The notes: generated by a model from the letters alone, not told the origin. Shown: positions 36,001 to 44,624, numbered from the stretch's first letter. The stretch: DNA of 64,000 bases from Zygaena filipendulae (GCA_907165275.2 OU015659.1:6676501-6740500); one strand, 5' to 3'. Translations and numbers: made by a program.

Positions 36001-39000
36001 CTGCAGGGCGAACGGGCGGCGCGCGCGCACGAGCTGCGCCGCCGGGACCTGGCGCTGCAGCGCCGCGACGCGCAGCGCCGGCTCGCCGACGAGATCATCA
36101 CCAGGCAGCGCCGAGCGCTCGACGGTACGTACGCGCGTACGGAGAGAAATCAAACAGACCGAAGATAGCTGCAGGACGACCGAAACCAAATCGTTACCCG
36201 AGATGCGAGATGGCGACAGTATGGCGTAACGTGGATAGTGTTGCCCAAATTCAGTCTTGGTCTTGCAGTCTTGGTCTTGTTCTTGCGTTTTTGCAAGACC
36301 AAGACCAAGAACAAGACCGCGTATTTTTAGAAAGACCAAGACCAAGACTGACCGTGCAAGACTTGAGCAAGAACAAGACATAGCCTGCAAGACTCTTGCG
36401 TCTTGCAGCTAGGACTTAGCGCTATTTCACTGAGTAGTTAGGTGTAACAGTTCGGTGTATAGGTAGGTACGCTTAGGAATTCTATGAGACGCAAAAAACT
36501 GTATCAAAGAATATGAAAAACTGGACCTATGCGCATTACGACTAATATCATAAACATAGCGAATAAAAAAATATCTATTAAAATCAAACTGAGTGCATGC
36601 ATAGTTATGTTTTAACCATCGGCACTTTGATAATGCGGCATCAAAGGTTTTGTACTTACTTCTCAAAGAAATTTGCCGCTTTTCGGAAGTACATGGTTAT
36701 GATACACGCGCCGGCGGCTTCTTTTGAAATCTAAAACAATCGTTGCCGCCACGCCGAAATCATAACATTTGACACTATTTGATTGCCGCCATAGGGCGTA
36801 GGTATACTCATGCAAAATAATTTCCTAGTAGAGTACCTACAGGTGTTCCAAAGAATAAATAAGTTTCAGAGTGCTTAGAATGAAAATGAATACATTGTAC
36901 TGATCACGCAAGTAGTATTATGATTAGGATAAAATGGTAAGGATAGGTAGTAGATGTCATATTAATTCATTCTAGTAAGTATATATTATAATATTGATTA
37001 CTTATATGGTTTTAAACTAATTACTTAGGTACTATTATTGTACATTTAGTCATTATATTTCTTAAGTTTTTACAAGAAAAAATAGCAAAAAAGTGTTCAA
37101 ATATCACCCGTTTAATAAATATTGTAGCCACTTTTAAATATACTTGAAACGTGTAAAAACAGTTACTTGTGTAACAGTGAAACAGTTACTTCCATGGAAA
37201 ACGACATATAGGTCAGTTGATTTTTCGAATTTCTTATCAAATCTTCAGTTATTTATTAATCTGCTTGATCTTTGGTGATGGCTATGTTAATTCAAGCTCA
37301 CAATGTTCCAATTCTAATACGTTTTTCTAAGATTTAAAGTAAACTTTAATAAATAGTAATAGACTAATAGGTAATTGCAAGACTTGCAAGACTCTTGCTG
37401 CAAGACCAAGACCAAGACCAAGACTGGGAGCGCAAGACCAAGACCAAGACCAGGTGTATTGGCGCAAGACCAAGACTAAGACTGGCTAAGTCTCGTCTTG
37501 TTCTTGCATTTGGGCAACACTAAACGTGGACTAATATAGACGTGGGCCAAGTTGCATCAGTGAGGATCCTTTTCTTAGGTTCCCAAGATCTACCCAATAA
37601 ATTATGAAATAATCTTATCAAACATGCTTTGACCAGACATACCTACTCATGACAATGAAAAAATTAACCAGGACAATATTTTTTAGTTCTGGGGGCACGG
37701 CAGTGCCCCCGCGAAGTCGAGCAACAAAAGCGGTTCTTATTTAATTTAAAAATAAACGGGGCGAAAATAAGTGCGAAACCGTGGGCGAGGACCTACTTCG
37801 CCTATGCTAGCTACGCCACTGGTTGGCGACACAATATCGTGATCAGCAGACTCATTGATCGATCCCGCACGCTATCAGTTATACTTAGGTAAGTGCAAAC
37901 GATAAAAGAGGTTACTGACGGAATATGCTATCCAGAAATACTAGTGACCGATCTTCGGTGGGGAACTTTCGATCGCGCCCATTATCGAACAAGCCCCTAT
38001 TTTTCTCTCAGATTAGTAGATCAGTTACGATTTACGACATAATCATAAAATGTCGTGAATTTCGTCTAAAATAGAGCGCGGTGGTACAAAAGAAAAACAT
38101 TGATCTATGTATGTATGTAGGTACATAGATATGTATGATAGAATTTGAAATTAATAAAGATGTACCTAATCAAATTGTTTGGTTAGATCAGGAAATATGA
38201 GGATGGTAATTCACCGTACCGTACTTAACGTGAATTCATCATAATTAATTTATGATGAATATTTTTGTTAGAGATGTTACGGAGGTTGTTTATCGGAACC
38301 GAAGTCGGAGTCGGAAATTTTAATTTGGTCAAATAAATCAAATGTTGTGTGTTATAGAGGTGGGCGTGGGCGTGCCGCCGGAGCTGGCGCAGCTGTACGA
38401 GCTGTACCAGCAGGAGATCCACGCCGCCACCTACACCGAGAGCAACGACGTGTACACGCCGCCCTACCGCCTGCCGCCCATCACTACCAGGTTCGTGCAG
38501 TAGCTTCGCGACGCTTATGCGTGCCTGGTACATCCGGAAGGTAGGATTGCCATGTGTCCGACTTTAGCCAGACATGTTTGGCTTTTTCGTGTTCATTGTC
38601 CACTCTGATCAGTCAATTATTTTCTCGTCCGGCCCGTTCGGCTTTTGCTAGGCTTTTTCTCTAGATGCCGCGCGAGTCTAAAGTCGAGCGCAAGTAAAGC
38701 ATATTATAAAACATAAAAAATTCGAATAAATAATAATTTTTTTATTACAAAATTACTAAAATATGTCCCCTCAGGAGTACTAGTAATAATAGTACCTGTT
38801 ATTACTATTAGGTACTTATGCATCCTCATATTGTGTGGTGTGTAGCTTATCAGAGTTGACGTGGTCGGAGAGCTCGAGCGGCTCGACGCGCGGCTCGAGC
38901 TCGGGCTCAGGCAGTGCGCTGGTGCTGGACGCGCGGCTGCCTCCCCTCGCGCACACCCCCACCCCCCGCCCTCGCACCAGGTACAGGTGAGTACAGATAA

Positions 39001-39880
39001 TATGCCATCGTCACTTGGACAACACCTTTGTAAATGCATTATTGTTTTTAACCGACTTCCCAAAAAGGAGGAGGTTCAGAAATTCAACGCGTTTTTTTTT
39101 GTGTTTGTTACCTAATAAATTTCGACTGGGTGAACTGATTTTGTTGACTTTTTTTATTCGAAAGCTGGTGCTTTATGTTTGGTTCCATTGTCATGAAATC
39201 AGGATCAGATGATGGGATCTTGGAGAAATCGAAGGAACATCTTCAAATATTATAGGCACACCTATAGCGATTTGCGTATTTTTTATAGTAAATCGTTCAT
39301 TTGCTTCCGGAAATCAAAATTTGGAGAAGTGGAACTGATGATGAAGACCACAGATGGTTATTGGAACTATTCAATAATACGTATTTCACGGGTTTCGATT
39401 AGTTAACTTTAACATGATTTCTAAACAATTTATGCTCGTCACAATGCATAATATGGCGAAGTGGAACTGATGGTGAAGTACGAGGAAAACTCCTCAACAA
39501 TTAACGTCCTTGCATCGGGAAAAGCTATATTTTATAAAAGGTGATGAACAGTTGACATTAGGCTAAGGTAAATTAGATAAATTACAAACCTTTACCTACT
39601 AGTTGTTCCCTACGTCTGTTGGTAGTTAGGTATGGGGCTCTGAAAATTTGTATGTAAAATTTCATTAGATACGATCGATTGAGTAGTTAAAGCATGAAAG
39701 CGTAACAAATAAACTCATATTCGCATTTGTAATATTGAGAATGCATAGCAAAGATTGGTGAAACAGTGCGATTTATTTTTACCACACAGCCAAGCTAACT
39801 CGACTACGATGAAACGCTACTCGAGCGACGACAGTCTGGTGATGGTGGCTCCGCGCACCGCCCATGAAGCCGCCCCGTGA
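14979..39880 (+). CDS. KIF19: Kinesin-8 family motor, KIF19 type, 14 coding exons
   Basis: Microtubule motor. KIF19 is known as a plus-end motor and depolymeriser that limits cilium length. Exons: 14979-15053, 16918-16986, 17897-18007, 19206-19391, 26911-27152, 29163-29336, 30006-30171, 30435-30550, 30849-31145, 32503-32686, 35911-36124, 38358-38490, 38846-38986, 39790-39880. All phases agree; total 2199 nt, 732 aa plus stop. Motor domain: VAVRVRPL at 26, P-loop GATGAGKT at 112-119, switch I at 217-224, switch II DLAGSE at 248-253, HINRSLLAL at 266-274, [11 protein letters not shown] at 289-299. Then coiled coil, and a tail with a [18 protein letters not shown] block near 550, which separates KIF19 from KIF18. 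The C-terminus is Ser/Pro-rich and shorter than in vertebrate KIF19 (about 1000 aa). Odd points: SSRGH in switch I, a short loop after the P-loop, one GC-AG intron, very GC-rich exons in AT-rich transposon-filled introns. Confidence 0.9.
17400..17530 (-). mobile_element. LINE 3' end, reversed
   Basis: (TTTA)n followed by AGCTTATTGCACAACATGG and CCACAGTGGCATTCTCTACC: read on the minus strand, a 3'UTR ending in (TAAA)n. Confidence 0.65.
18236..18600. mobile_element. Decayed copy of the ACGTGTTAATGAATTAAC MITE
   Basis: Shares the left end, the TGATACACCCCATTTAAAAAAA block, TTTGCTACGGGCGGC and the TCGATTCTGAGC right part with the element at 61156, but the right inverted end is gone. Lies in the intron after KIF19 exon 3. 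Confidence 0.72.
19206..19391 (+). CDS. KIF19: KIF19 exon 4, nucleotide-binding P-loop
   Basis: Encodes EEVYEAV to NSYE. It carries [15 protein letters not shown], the ATP phosphate-binding loop. After TYTMTG it runs straight into [10 protein letters not shown]: the usual five to seven residue linker with a PGI/PGV motif between these blocks is missing. No splice site inside the exon explains the gap, so it looks like a real deletion. Confidence 0.9.
20100..20324 (+). mobile_element. Helitron-like element, TTGGAGGGTGT subfamily
   Basis: 5' part has ACCTGAAACTTGGAGGGTGT and GGCATCCGATAAGAAAGGAT; the 3' hairpin and GACAGCTAGT are intact. A minus-strand copy of the same subfamily is at 52347-52592. 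In the intron after KIF19 exon 4. Confidence 0.78.
21742..21805 (+). repeat. Direct repeat of 29 bp
   Basis: AAGTAAAACTAGATATTTTT and onward at 21742-21770, repeated with one change at 21777-21805. Confidence 0.8.
22930..23018 (+). mobile_element. Retroposon 3' end
   Basis: GATGTCTATGGGCGGCGGTA, CACTTACCATCAGGTG and CCCCCTATGACATAAAAAAA are the common 3' tail of a lepidopteran non-LTR family. Confidence 0.7.
23971..24025. repeat. 55-nt near-perfect hairpin
   Basis: Two 25-nt arms (GCCTTGTTAGAGCTATGGAC... and ...CCATGGCTCTAACGAGGC) with a 5-nt loop ATTGG: 22 Watson-Crick pairs, two G-U pairs, one mismatch. The 13-mer GCTCTACAATTTA occurs on both sides (23949-23961 and 24024-24036). Could be a tiny palindromic element or a hairpin RNA source. 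Confidence 0.75.
24097..24335 (-). mobile_element. Helitron-like element, CCAGAGATTACCCCCTACAA subfamily
   Basis: Minus orientation. The middle has the ATCGGTTCAGAAGATCCAGAG type block shared with copies at 52677-52915 and 59103-59330. Confidence 0.75.
24675..25256 (+). mobile_element. Two or three consecutive Helitron-like copies
   Basis: First unit from 24675 ((GTTT)n, CGCCTCAACGGCTCAACGG) to about 24850 lacks its hairpin; a second 3' half runs to GAACAGCTAGT at 25002; a third unit with TGTCTGTCTGCTGTTCGCG begins at 25105 and ends GACAGCTAGT at 25256. Confidence 0.72.
25440..25510 (+). repeat. 25-bp tandem repeat, nearly three units
   Basis: Unit AGTAACAGACGTGTGTATAC plus ACATT, repeated from 25449; partly self-complementary through GTGTATACAC. 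Confidence 0.85.
26690..26895 (+). pseudogene. LINE 3' coding fragment
   Basis: Translates near its end as [21 protein letters not shown] then YDD, the well-known carboxyl end of insect non-LTR endonuclease/RT polyproteins. The upstream part is frame-broken. Ends about 15 bases before the acceptor of KIF19 exon 5. Confidence 0.75.
26911..27152 (+). CDS. KIF19: KIF19 exon 5, alpha-2/alpha-3 and switch I
   Basis: Starts [17 protein letters not shown], a near-diagnostic kinesin segment, and ends in the switch I motif read as NQHSSRGH, where nearly all kinesins have NxxSSRSH. Ends phase 2 and joins to exon 6 as a Ser codon. The acceptor is only about 15 bases past the end of a LINE fragment. Confidence 0.9.
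27216..27415 (-). mobile_element. Helitron-like element just after KIF19 exon 5
   Basis: Begins (minus-strand 3' end) with CTAGCTGTTGCCCGC 63 bases after the exon; the terminal hairpin is worn. Confidence 0.7.
27417..27792 (+). repeat. CCTAGGGGTGAAAGTAAC composite repeat, copy 1
   Basis: Begins TTATCCTAGGGGTGAAAGTA, contains a GGCGCC-type palindrome (reduced here), TTTTCATTACGAATGCAAGG, an embedded retroposon tail (CCCCCTATGACATAAAAAAA) and ends GCGATTCTCCCTAGGGCTGA to GAGTATGAGTAATGAAAAG. Class unknown. Three more copies stand in a row at 53052-55113. Confidence 0.7.
28590..28945. mobile_element. Two Helitron-like copies in opposite orientation
   Basis: A plus-strand 5' part (28605-28755, with AACTACTCAACCGGTCATT and no hairpin) meets a minus-strand copy beginning CAGCTGTTTCCCGCGGTTTCA at 28763. 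Confidence 0.68.
28945..29091. mobile_element. PIF/Harbinger-like MITE, right-half remnant
   Basis: Carries the GCATTTAACTAATTAAGTTAAA centre (read in parts) and the GTAATCATTAAAACGACTC...GAGTGCGGCCG right arm, followed by TAA; the left arm is lost. Ends about 70 bases upstream of KIF19 exon 6. Confidence 0.7.
29163..29336 (+). CDS. KIF19: KIF19 exon 6, switch II, with a GC splice donor
   Basis: Contains [13 protein letters not shown] and [14 protein letters not shown]. The only donor that keeps the frame into exon 7 is CCAG followed by gcaagt, a GC-AG intron; the GT four bases further (29341) would break the frame. Base composition is extremely GC-rich. Confidence 0.88.
29590..29740 (+). 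mobile_element. SINE 3' fragment
   Basis: Only the body after the tRNA-like head remains (TTGCTTGGTTTC through GTGTGTTGTGAAGTG). Lies in the GC-AG intron of KIF19. Confidence 0.65.
30006..31145 (+). CDS. KIF19: KIF19 exons 7-9: end of motor domain, neck and first coiled coil
   Basis: Exon 7 (30006-30171) gives [19 protein letters not shown] and the last motor helix ending QRANAITNR. Exon 8 (30435-30550) gives the KIF19-like neck [19 protein letters not shown]. Exon 9 (30849-31145) gives a charged helix with [15 protein letters not shown], matching the EQMDVRRRLLELE-type region of KIF19. A degraded Helitron-like copy lies in intron 8. Confidence 0.88.
31975..32474 (+). mobile_element. SINE copy split by a Helitron-like insertion
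   Basis: Head and body as at 6622, interrupted at about 32120 by the Helitron-like element 32122-32334, then resuming to the (TTA)n tail at 32457-32474. The tail ends 28 bases before the acceptor of KIF19 exon 10. Confidence 0.82.
32122..32334 (+). mobile_element. Helitron-like element inserted in a SINE
   Basis: 5' end at TCCCTCCTGTTATTATAAATGC, (CTGT)n run, CGGCTCAACCGATCATC, and a 3' end worn at the hairpin (GGGCGAAACCACGG) before CTAGT. The SINE resumes directly after. Confidence 0.78.
32503..36124 (+). CDS. KIF19: KIF19 exons 10-11: coiled-coil stalk
   Basis: Exon 10 (32503-32686) encodes an Ala/Glu/Arg-rich heptad stretch, and exon 11 (35911-36124) encodes [20 protein letters not shown] and a second long helix ending RQRRALD. 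The intron between holds a complete Tc1-like transposon, a MITE and a Helitron-like copy. The exon 10 acceptor has a poor pyrimidine tract because a SINE tail sits 28 bases upstream. Confidence 0.85.
32788..33095. mobile_element. MITE, GGGCATGTTGACTA family, copy 2
   Basis: Near-full copy in the KIF19 intron after exon 10, starting 100 bases past the exon. TTAAT abuts the outer end on both sides. Confidence 0.8.
33606..35197 (+). mobile_element. Complete Tc1-like DNA transposon
   Basis: 1592 bp bounded by perfect 25-bp inverted repeats (33606-33630 and 35173-35197, starting CACACATCAACAAAATCTAG) and flanked on both sides by TA (33604-33605, 35198-35199), the Tc1/mariner target duplication. 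One uninterrupted transposase gene lies inside. Identical ends and an intact frame indicate a recent arrival. It sits in the intron between KIF19 exons 10 and 11, in the same orientation. Confidence 0.93.
33904..34929 (+). CDS. Tc1-family DD34E transposase, apparently intact
   Basis: 341 aa, the normal length for Tc1 transposases. N-terminal paired-type helix-turn-helix DNA-binding region (about residues 5-110, with the [13 protein letters not shown] recognition helix). Catalytic triad D152 (LFTDESRFG), D242 ([10 protein letters not shown]) and E277 ([10 protein letters not shown]) with exactly 34 residues between the last two, the DD34E spacing of Tc1. It should excise and insert the element at TA by binding its inverted repeats. 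No stop, frameshift or missing catalytic residue is visible. The ATG at 33904 follows 298 bases of AT-rich leader; the next Met is at residue 11. Confidence 0.95.
   Translation: MSRRHLSRDEMLRAVGILENGAIQRVVAEALHTSQNVISRLWSRYRSAGDVAEQHTGRYRVTTQGQDRFLQMTARRQPNVTAMQLVRRLQEDHQLMVSGQTVRRRLHEVGLHARRPLRVPALRRGNRGRWLSWAREHLPWSDEQWSLVLFTDESRFGFHPDSRRTRVWGTPGRVSRLWHPQEVHSYQGGTIMVWAGIRLGGRTQLVWIQGSMTAQKYHEEVVEPVIVPHRIQMGQEFLLMHDNAPSHTARLVAAALRDHDIQVLDWPAQSPDLNPIEHAWDMLQRKSLEDFPPNLTTEQQLYEHLQRTWDLIPQLDIDNLILSMNNRCRCVINVRGGNTDY
35355..35640 (+). mobile_element. Helitron-like element, GATGTTATAAGG subfamily
   Basis: Contains TTGACGGGACTTTCACTGC and AGCTGATGTTATAAGGGGTA, then ACGCGGGTGAAACCGCGGGA and TACAGCTAGT. 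Related copies: 16030-16206 and 42890-43075. 158 bases after the Tc1 element. Confidence 0.75.
36236..37522. mobile_element. Non-autonomous hAT-like element with AAGACC-motif arrays at both ends
   Basis: 1287 bp. Ends are inverted repeats (TAGTGTTGCCCAAAT at the left, TTTGGGCAACACTA at the right). The 8-bp target duplication AACGTGGA lies at 36228-36235 and 37523-37530, diagnostic of hAT-type insertion. The first 180 bases and the last 150 consist largely of the motif CTTGGT/CTTGTTCTTGC and its complement CAAGACCAAGACC. The interior (36430-37370) is AT-rich with no long coding frame. Inserted in the intron after KIF19 exon 11, splitting a short LINE-like fragment. Confidence 0.88.
38358..39880 (+). 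CDS. KIF19: KIF19 exons 12-14: C-terminal tail and stop
   Basis: Exon 12 (38358-38490) encodes [15 protein letters not shown], like the LEELYxLYLREL block of KIF19. Exon 13 (38846-38986) is Ser/Gly/Pro-rich. Exon 14 (39790-39880) ends RTAHEAAP and TGA. Exon 13 has two donors six bases apart (after 38980 or 38986) that both keep the frame, so two isoforms differing by two residues are possible. The first AATAAA after the stop is at 40393. Confidence 0.82.
39048..39250 (+). repeat. ACCGACTTCCCAAAAAGGAGG dispersed repeat
   Basis: One end of a repeat recognised by ACCGACTTCC and AAAGGAGGAGGTT; a very short palindromic relative (ACCGACTTCC to GGAAGTCGGT) is at 45147-45220. Confidence 0.6.
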
Positions 39881-40596
39881 CCTTCCCCAACAAACACATT
39901 ACCTATCTGATGGTCCTCTTTCCCTACTCCCCAGTGCCGGATGACACGTCTATGCAAAGCAACCGCTTGGGGCACCACGTCTTCTCGTCCTAAATCACAG
40001 GTCGAGATTGAGAAATGTCTCAAACACAATATCCGCGCTGTATAAAATACGTGGTAATTTTTTTTTTTATTTTTTACCGATACCGAAAGCGATCTTAAAA
40101 GTGCTCAAGGCTTTAAGACTTAAGTCTTACTAGGCCACGCCGTGATACTTATATCAAACTTACCTATACGCCAATATAAATGACGGAATTAAATTCTTTC
40201 CGTTTCCGTCTGTCGATTTATAAAATGTGAGAAACTTACTGACCGTCTTCGGATTCATGGATACAACATAACTACCTAAAGGCACTTTGTGTCGTTTTAA
40301 AACTTGTGATCCAATGTCTTAGGATTTATGTTATTCCATCGTTGCTCGTTTCACGTATCACCAACGTCACGTAACGTATTTATAAGGTATCGAATAAAAA
40401 ACCGATTGATTGATTGTACGCGTGACTTTTTATAAGCTTAGTAGTTATATCAAAGATAAAGTAAAAATGTAGATTAATACACAGAATTTTTCCAATCGTT
40501 CCTCCGAACTCAGACGAAGACTTTGATGCTGTTGGTTTAGTCATTCCATCATTGCTCGTAACGGACTTATACCTTACGCGTATCTAAACTACCTAC

Positions 40597-40795
40597 CTAC
40601 TATTATAAAGAGAATTGTTTTTTGTTTGTTTGTTTGTTTGTTACGATTTAACTCAAAAACTAGGTACTAGAAAGATTTTAAAAATTCTTTCATCTTACAA
40701 TGCTACAATATCCCTGAGTAACATAGGCTATATTGTAATCTGGAATTCCCGCGGGAACTCCTAAATTACCGCGGAAACCGTAGGGAGCAGCTAGT
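40597..40795 (+). mobile_element. Helitron-like element downstream of KIF19
   Basis: Starts at ACTATTATAAAGAGAATTG with (TTTG)n, ends AGCAGCTAGT; the hairpin has a deletion (ACCGCGGAAACCGTAGG). Confidence 0.72.
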
Positions 40796-40870
40796 TACCT
40801 AAGTATTTTGTTATTCGTTTTATGGCACACGTGACTTTTCTTAGCAGTTATAGTAGAATTTGATTTAGTA

Positions 40871-41464
40871 AAGGGTCTTTCAATAAGGACGGGTCGATTT
40901 TGACATGAAATAAAAAAGGCCGTGTGTGAGATTTTAACGATTTTTTTTTTTATTTGAAAGAGCTATATATGCCATTATGTGTGGAAAATCACATCGTTTA
41001 AATGTCCGCCGCGGCTTCTCACGGTGGCACGAATTCGAGTTGTCCAATGTTCAACAACTCTGCCGCATAGTTCGGGTTGAATTTCAGCGATAGCCTGAGC
41101 TATGTTGACTTTAAGGGCATCGGTCGATTGTGGCTTATTGGTATAGACCTGCGACTTAAGAAAACCCCACAAAAAAAAGTCTAAAGGTGATAAGTCGAAT
41201 TTGGCCACCAAACGTTGGAGAGTCGACTTTGAAGGACCACCTCGTCTGCCGTAAAATGGGCGCAATGCACGTAACGTTTGCACTAACGAACACTCATTTT
41301 GGTAATACATTTTTAACATTTGGACGTGTTGCTCAACCGTGTAACTTGCCATGGTGATTTGGCATTACTAACTGAATAAAAAAATATAGGTTAGAAAGAC
41401 GACGTTAAAACAACATGGCCGCCACAGGCTGCCAACATCGACCCGTCCCTATTGAAAGACCCTT
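40871..41464. mobile_element. Internally deleted mariner-type element
   Basis: 594 bp with 28-bp inverted repeats (one mismatch; begins AAGGGTCTTTCAATA at 40871-40898, partner 41437-41464) and flanking TA at 40869-40870 and 41465-41466. Contains a shortened transposase frame on the minus strand. The catalytic core is missing, so it can only move if supplied in trans. Confidence 0.9.
40975..41352 (-). pseudogene. Mariner transposase remnant: DNA-binding half fused to C-terminus
   Basis: 125 aa, still open. Residues 1-52 (MASYTVEQHVQMLKMYYQNE and on to LQRLVAKF) are the N-terminal helix-turn-helix; residues 53-125 (DLSPLDFFLWGFLKSQVY and on to HLNDVIFHT) are the end of the catalytic domain with the last acidic site. 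The join near 41197 is an in-frame deletion of most of the roughly 340-aa protein, including the first two catalytic aspartates. It could still bind element ends, but that is inference. Confidence 0.88.
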
Positions 41465-42033
41465 TATATAGAATGTTTCCAACCGCTTCCCAAACTCAGA
41501 TCAACAGAAAGAAAAGAAATGAACAATTTTTTTTCATAAACATTTTTAAATTAATTTTAGTTTTAAATAATGAGGAATGCCATTCGGGTGAAAGCTATTA
41601 ATGGTGAAAGTTACGAATGTTTTTCTTGCCAACATTACTTTTATGTGTATTCTGACGTTACGGGTTGTCTTGACATGTTAACTAGAATATTATATAGTAT
41701 TATAAATATATAATATGAGATCAAAAATATTTCATTTGTTTATAATATGTATTAGTACCTACCTATCTATAGACAATAGCGATGTACCTACATATATAAA
41801 TAAAAGATTGCTACTAAATCGTTGATGAGTATAGGTATGTAGTGGTCATGTAATTTCTGATTGATTAATAAATATCACAAAAAAAAAAACAGAATGTAGT
41901 TAAAAGCGTTTTATTTTTTACTCGCATATTTTTACACTAAATCGGAAAATTGCAAATTCTTGATATAATTACTTAATACTTACTTAATTACCTACCTATT
42001 CTGTTTATTTACTTTTTTACGTATTAGCATGAT

Positions 42034-42376
42034 GGACCAAAGGCTAGTTTCCTGGGTAAAAAAATCAAAATTCTATTTAGTCCGTCAGTTAGATAATAAA
42101 AAAATAAAAGACACGTATTTTTTGCTTTTTTAAAATAATGGAAATATGCATAGATAAAGCGCATTAAAGTTTAGGGTGGGGGACTCGTGACGTCACAGCT
42201 CGCTATAACGTGCGAACAAACTGTAGCGAGGCGTGACGTCATGTGAAATTTCGACTTGATATATCTCCGTTATTTTTTGGTTACATAAAAAATTAAAAAA
42301 TACGTGTCCAATATTTTTTAATAATCTACAAAACGGACTAAAAAACAAAATTTAGGAAACTAGCCTATTGGTCCAT
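42034..42376. mobile_element. MITE with GGACCAA-AGGCTAGTTTCCT ends sharing the copy 1 core
   Basis: Inverted ends at 42034-42054 and 42355-42376. The interior (TTTAGTCCGTCAGTTAGATAA and the TGACGTCA-containing centre) is the inverted core of the GGGCATGTTGACTA family, but the outermost 20 bases are unrelated. Confidence 0.78.
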
Positions 42377-42889
42377 GGTATTAGGTACTACTTCACGATA
42401 TACATAGATACTTATATATAACATAATAAAGGTATTCGATTGACTATTTTATACAATGCTTATACTTTACAATAATAATATAATTATTCTAATTGTAAGA
42501 TTTTTATACAAGTCCCTTATAATTAATATCAGAAATTATGCTTACCTAATAAATAAATAAAAACAAATTATAGGTACCACATTCACTAAACTCTCAACTC
42601 GTACTTATTGTATTTATTGCATAAATAATTCATATATCTACGTGTAAAATAATTTAATTCCTACTTATAGTTATTTTAGACACCTTACCTAAGTAACCGA
42701 TATTTTAGCAAATTTATATGTATTTAAATAATCTCATTAGTTTTTTATCTATAGATCATATTATTATCTATCCTTAATAAGAATGAATTGCCAAATGTGT
42801 TGCTAAGACTTGCAAAGGACTGCACCAAATTGGATAAACCTTTTTTTGTGTTCGTTATTGTCAGTAGGTACAGTAGGTACGGTAGGTAG

Positions 42890-43075
42890 TTTGGAGTACC
42901 TACGGGAATTCCGAAACTCACGCGGGTGAATCGCCGAAACTGTTGGACTGATTTCGACAGAAGTTTCACTGCTGATTATCAGATGTCATTAGGAGTAAAT
43001 TGACTTCTACTTTGGAGTTCCTGTGGGATTCCTAAACTTAAACTTATGCGGGTGAAACCGCGGAGCACATCTAGT
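42890..43075 (+). mobile_element. Helitron-like element, GATGTCATTAGG subfamily
   Basis: Ends TGCGGGTGAAACCGCGGAG then CACATCTAGT; an extra GGAATTCCGAAACTCACGCG unit lies at its start, as if two 3' parts were joined. Confidence 0.7.
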
Positions 43076-44620
43076 GCTATTATAAAAATAATAACTAGGT
43101 GCCTAGTGCCTACTTAATATTAAATTATTTATGTATGGGTAGGTTTATTTACCTAACTACTTATGTATGTACCTACCTAAGAACATAAGAAGTTATATAT
43201 TTTTTTAATTATAATAGATTTTGAAGACAGAATTAAAAAAAAAATTGTCTAAAGCGCCAAAAGAAAGTCTCTAATACTCGATGCAATTGTTATCCATAGT
43301 AATAAATGATTGTAGGTACGTCGATCCAGGGTAGGTATGGAGCATTTTGGAGTTTATATTATGACTTGGTATTTTTGATATATTTAAGTGCAAAAATATT
43401 CCTGGTAAAACTCAAAAATTTATTAGGAACATACAAAAACTCTTTGGGTAAACATATGGCACTTGAAAAGTATCAGATTAATAAGTAACTTTGGGTGCAA
43501 TAACAAATCGAATAAATTCACGCCGAAAAATAGATGACAAAGACATTACCGGTACGGTAACAGTAGCTACAGTCTACACACATCCAATCTGTTGCATCAA
43601 TTTGATGAGATTTTTTGATTTAATGAAAAATCTTGAACAAGGGCCTTTTGAGTGGGTATAGCAATTATTAATTGCGTGCCTTGTAAGCATGATTGATTCA
43701 ACAGATTGAGATTAAAAATGAAATCGGATAAGTAGCCACCATTGGTCCATGGTAGCCACTTATAAGTACCTAGGTATTTACTTAGAGTATAGGTAGGTAT
43801 ATTAGTTTAATACTTTTCCATTTTAAATATTTTGCACATAGTGTAACTTAACTTTAAGTTTTATCTACAGTTCTATGAGACTCTGTTAAATCTTCTAAAT
43901 ATTTCTACACGTGTTTTTATTTGCTAAAATAATAATAATTTGCCTGGACATCATCACATAGCGCTCAGCCATAGCACACCTGGTACAAAACTAGGTAGAA
44001 CTTGTAGGTACTAAGATTATCAATCTATAACAACTGATATTATAATGTTTATACAGAATGTAAGGTTAAATGAGAGAAATATTGAAACCCTATACTTACC
44101 TATGTAATTTCTTTTTGGAAAATTCTTACATAAGAAATTAAAGTTATGTGATTTAGATTCTAGAGACGAGAATCGCAAAACAAATATTTCAAAACTTCCC
44201 TCGCTTAACCTTACACCCTGAATACTTTTTTGTCGATACAGTCTTATGATGATACACACTAAACACGTAGGCTTAGGGTAAACACAGATGTTCATCGCAT
44301 ATTATGTAAGTGTTTACCCTGTCGTAGGAATCAAACCCAAGTTACCTGGCTAACAGTCAAACAAGGTGCTGTCAAATGAGTATCTAGGTACGTACCTACT
44401 TCTGAATAAATTTCTGAAAAAATAATGTTTCAAAGTCTTCCAGATTGCAATTTTATGGGGTTTTTTTATGGACGTTATTGTTTCGTTGATTGTGTATCTT
44501 AGGGTTCTTGGGTATGTATACCATATCAATGACTTATAAGTTACAACCAAACGGCAATCATTCAATCCTTTCTACTTAAAATTTAAACATCGTTAGGTAA
44601 TGAAAAATTACCATAGGTGA
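43076..44620. other. Intergenic between KIF19 and the channel gene
   Basis: AT-rich, no coding signal. The channel gene's 3'UTR should lie in the right part, but no AATAAA was seen on the minus strand close to the stop. Confidence 0.45.
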
Positions 44621-44624
44621 CAGA

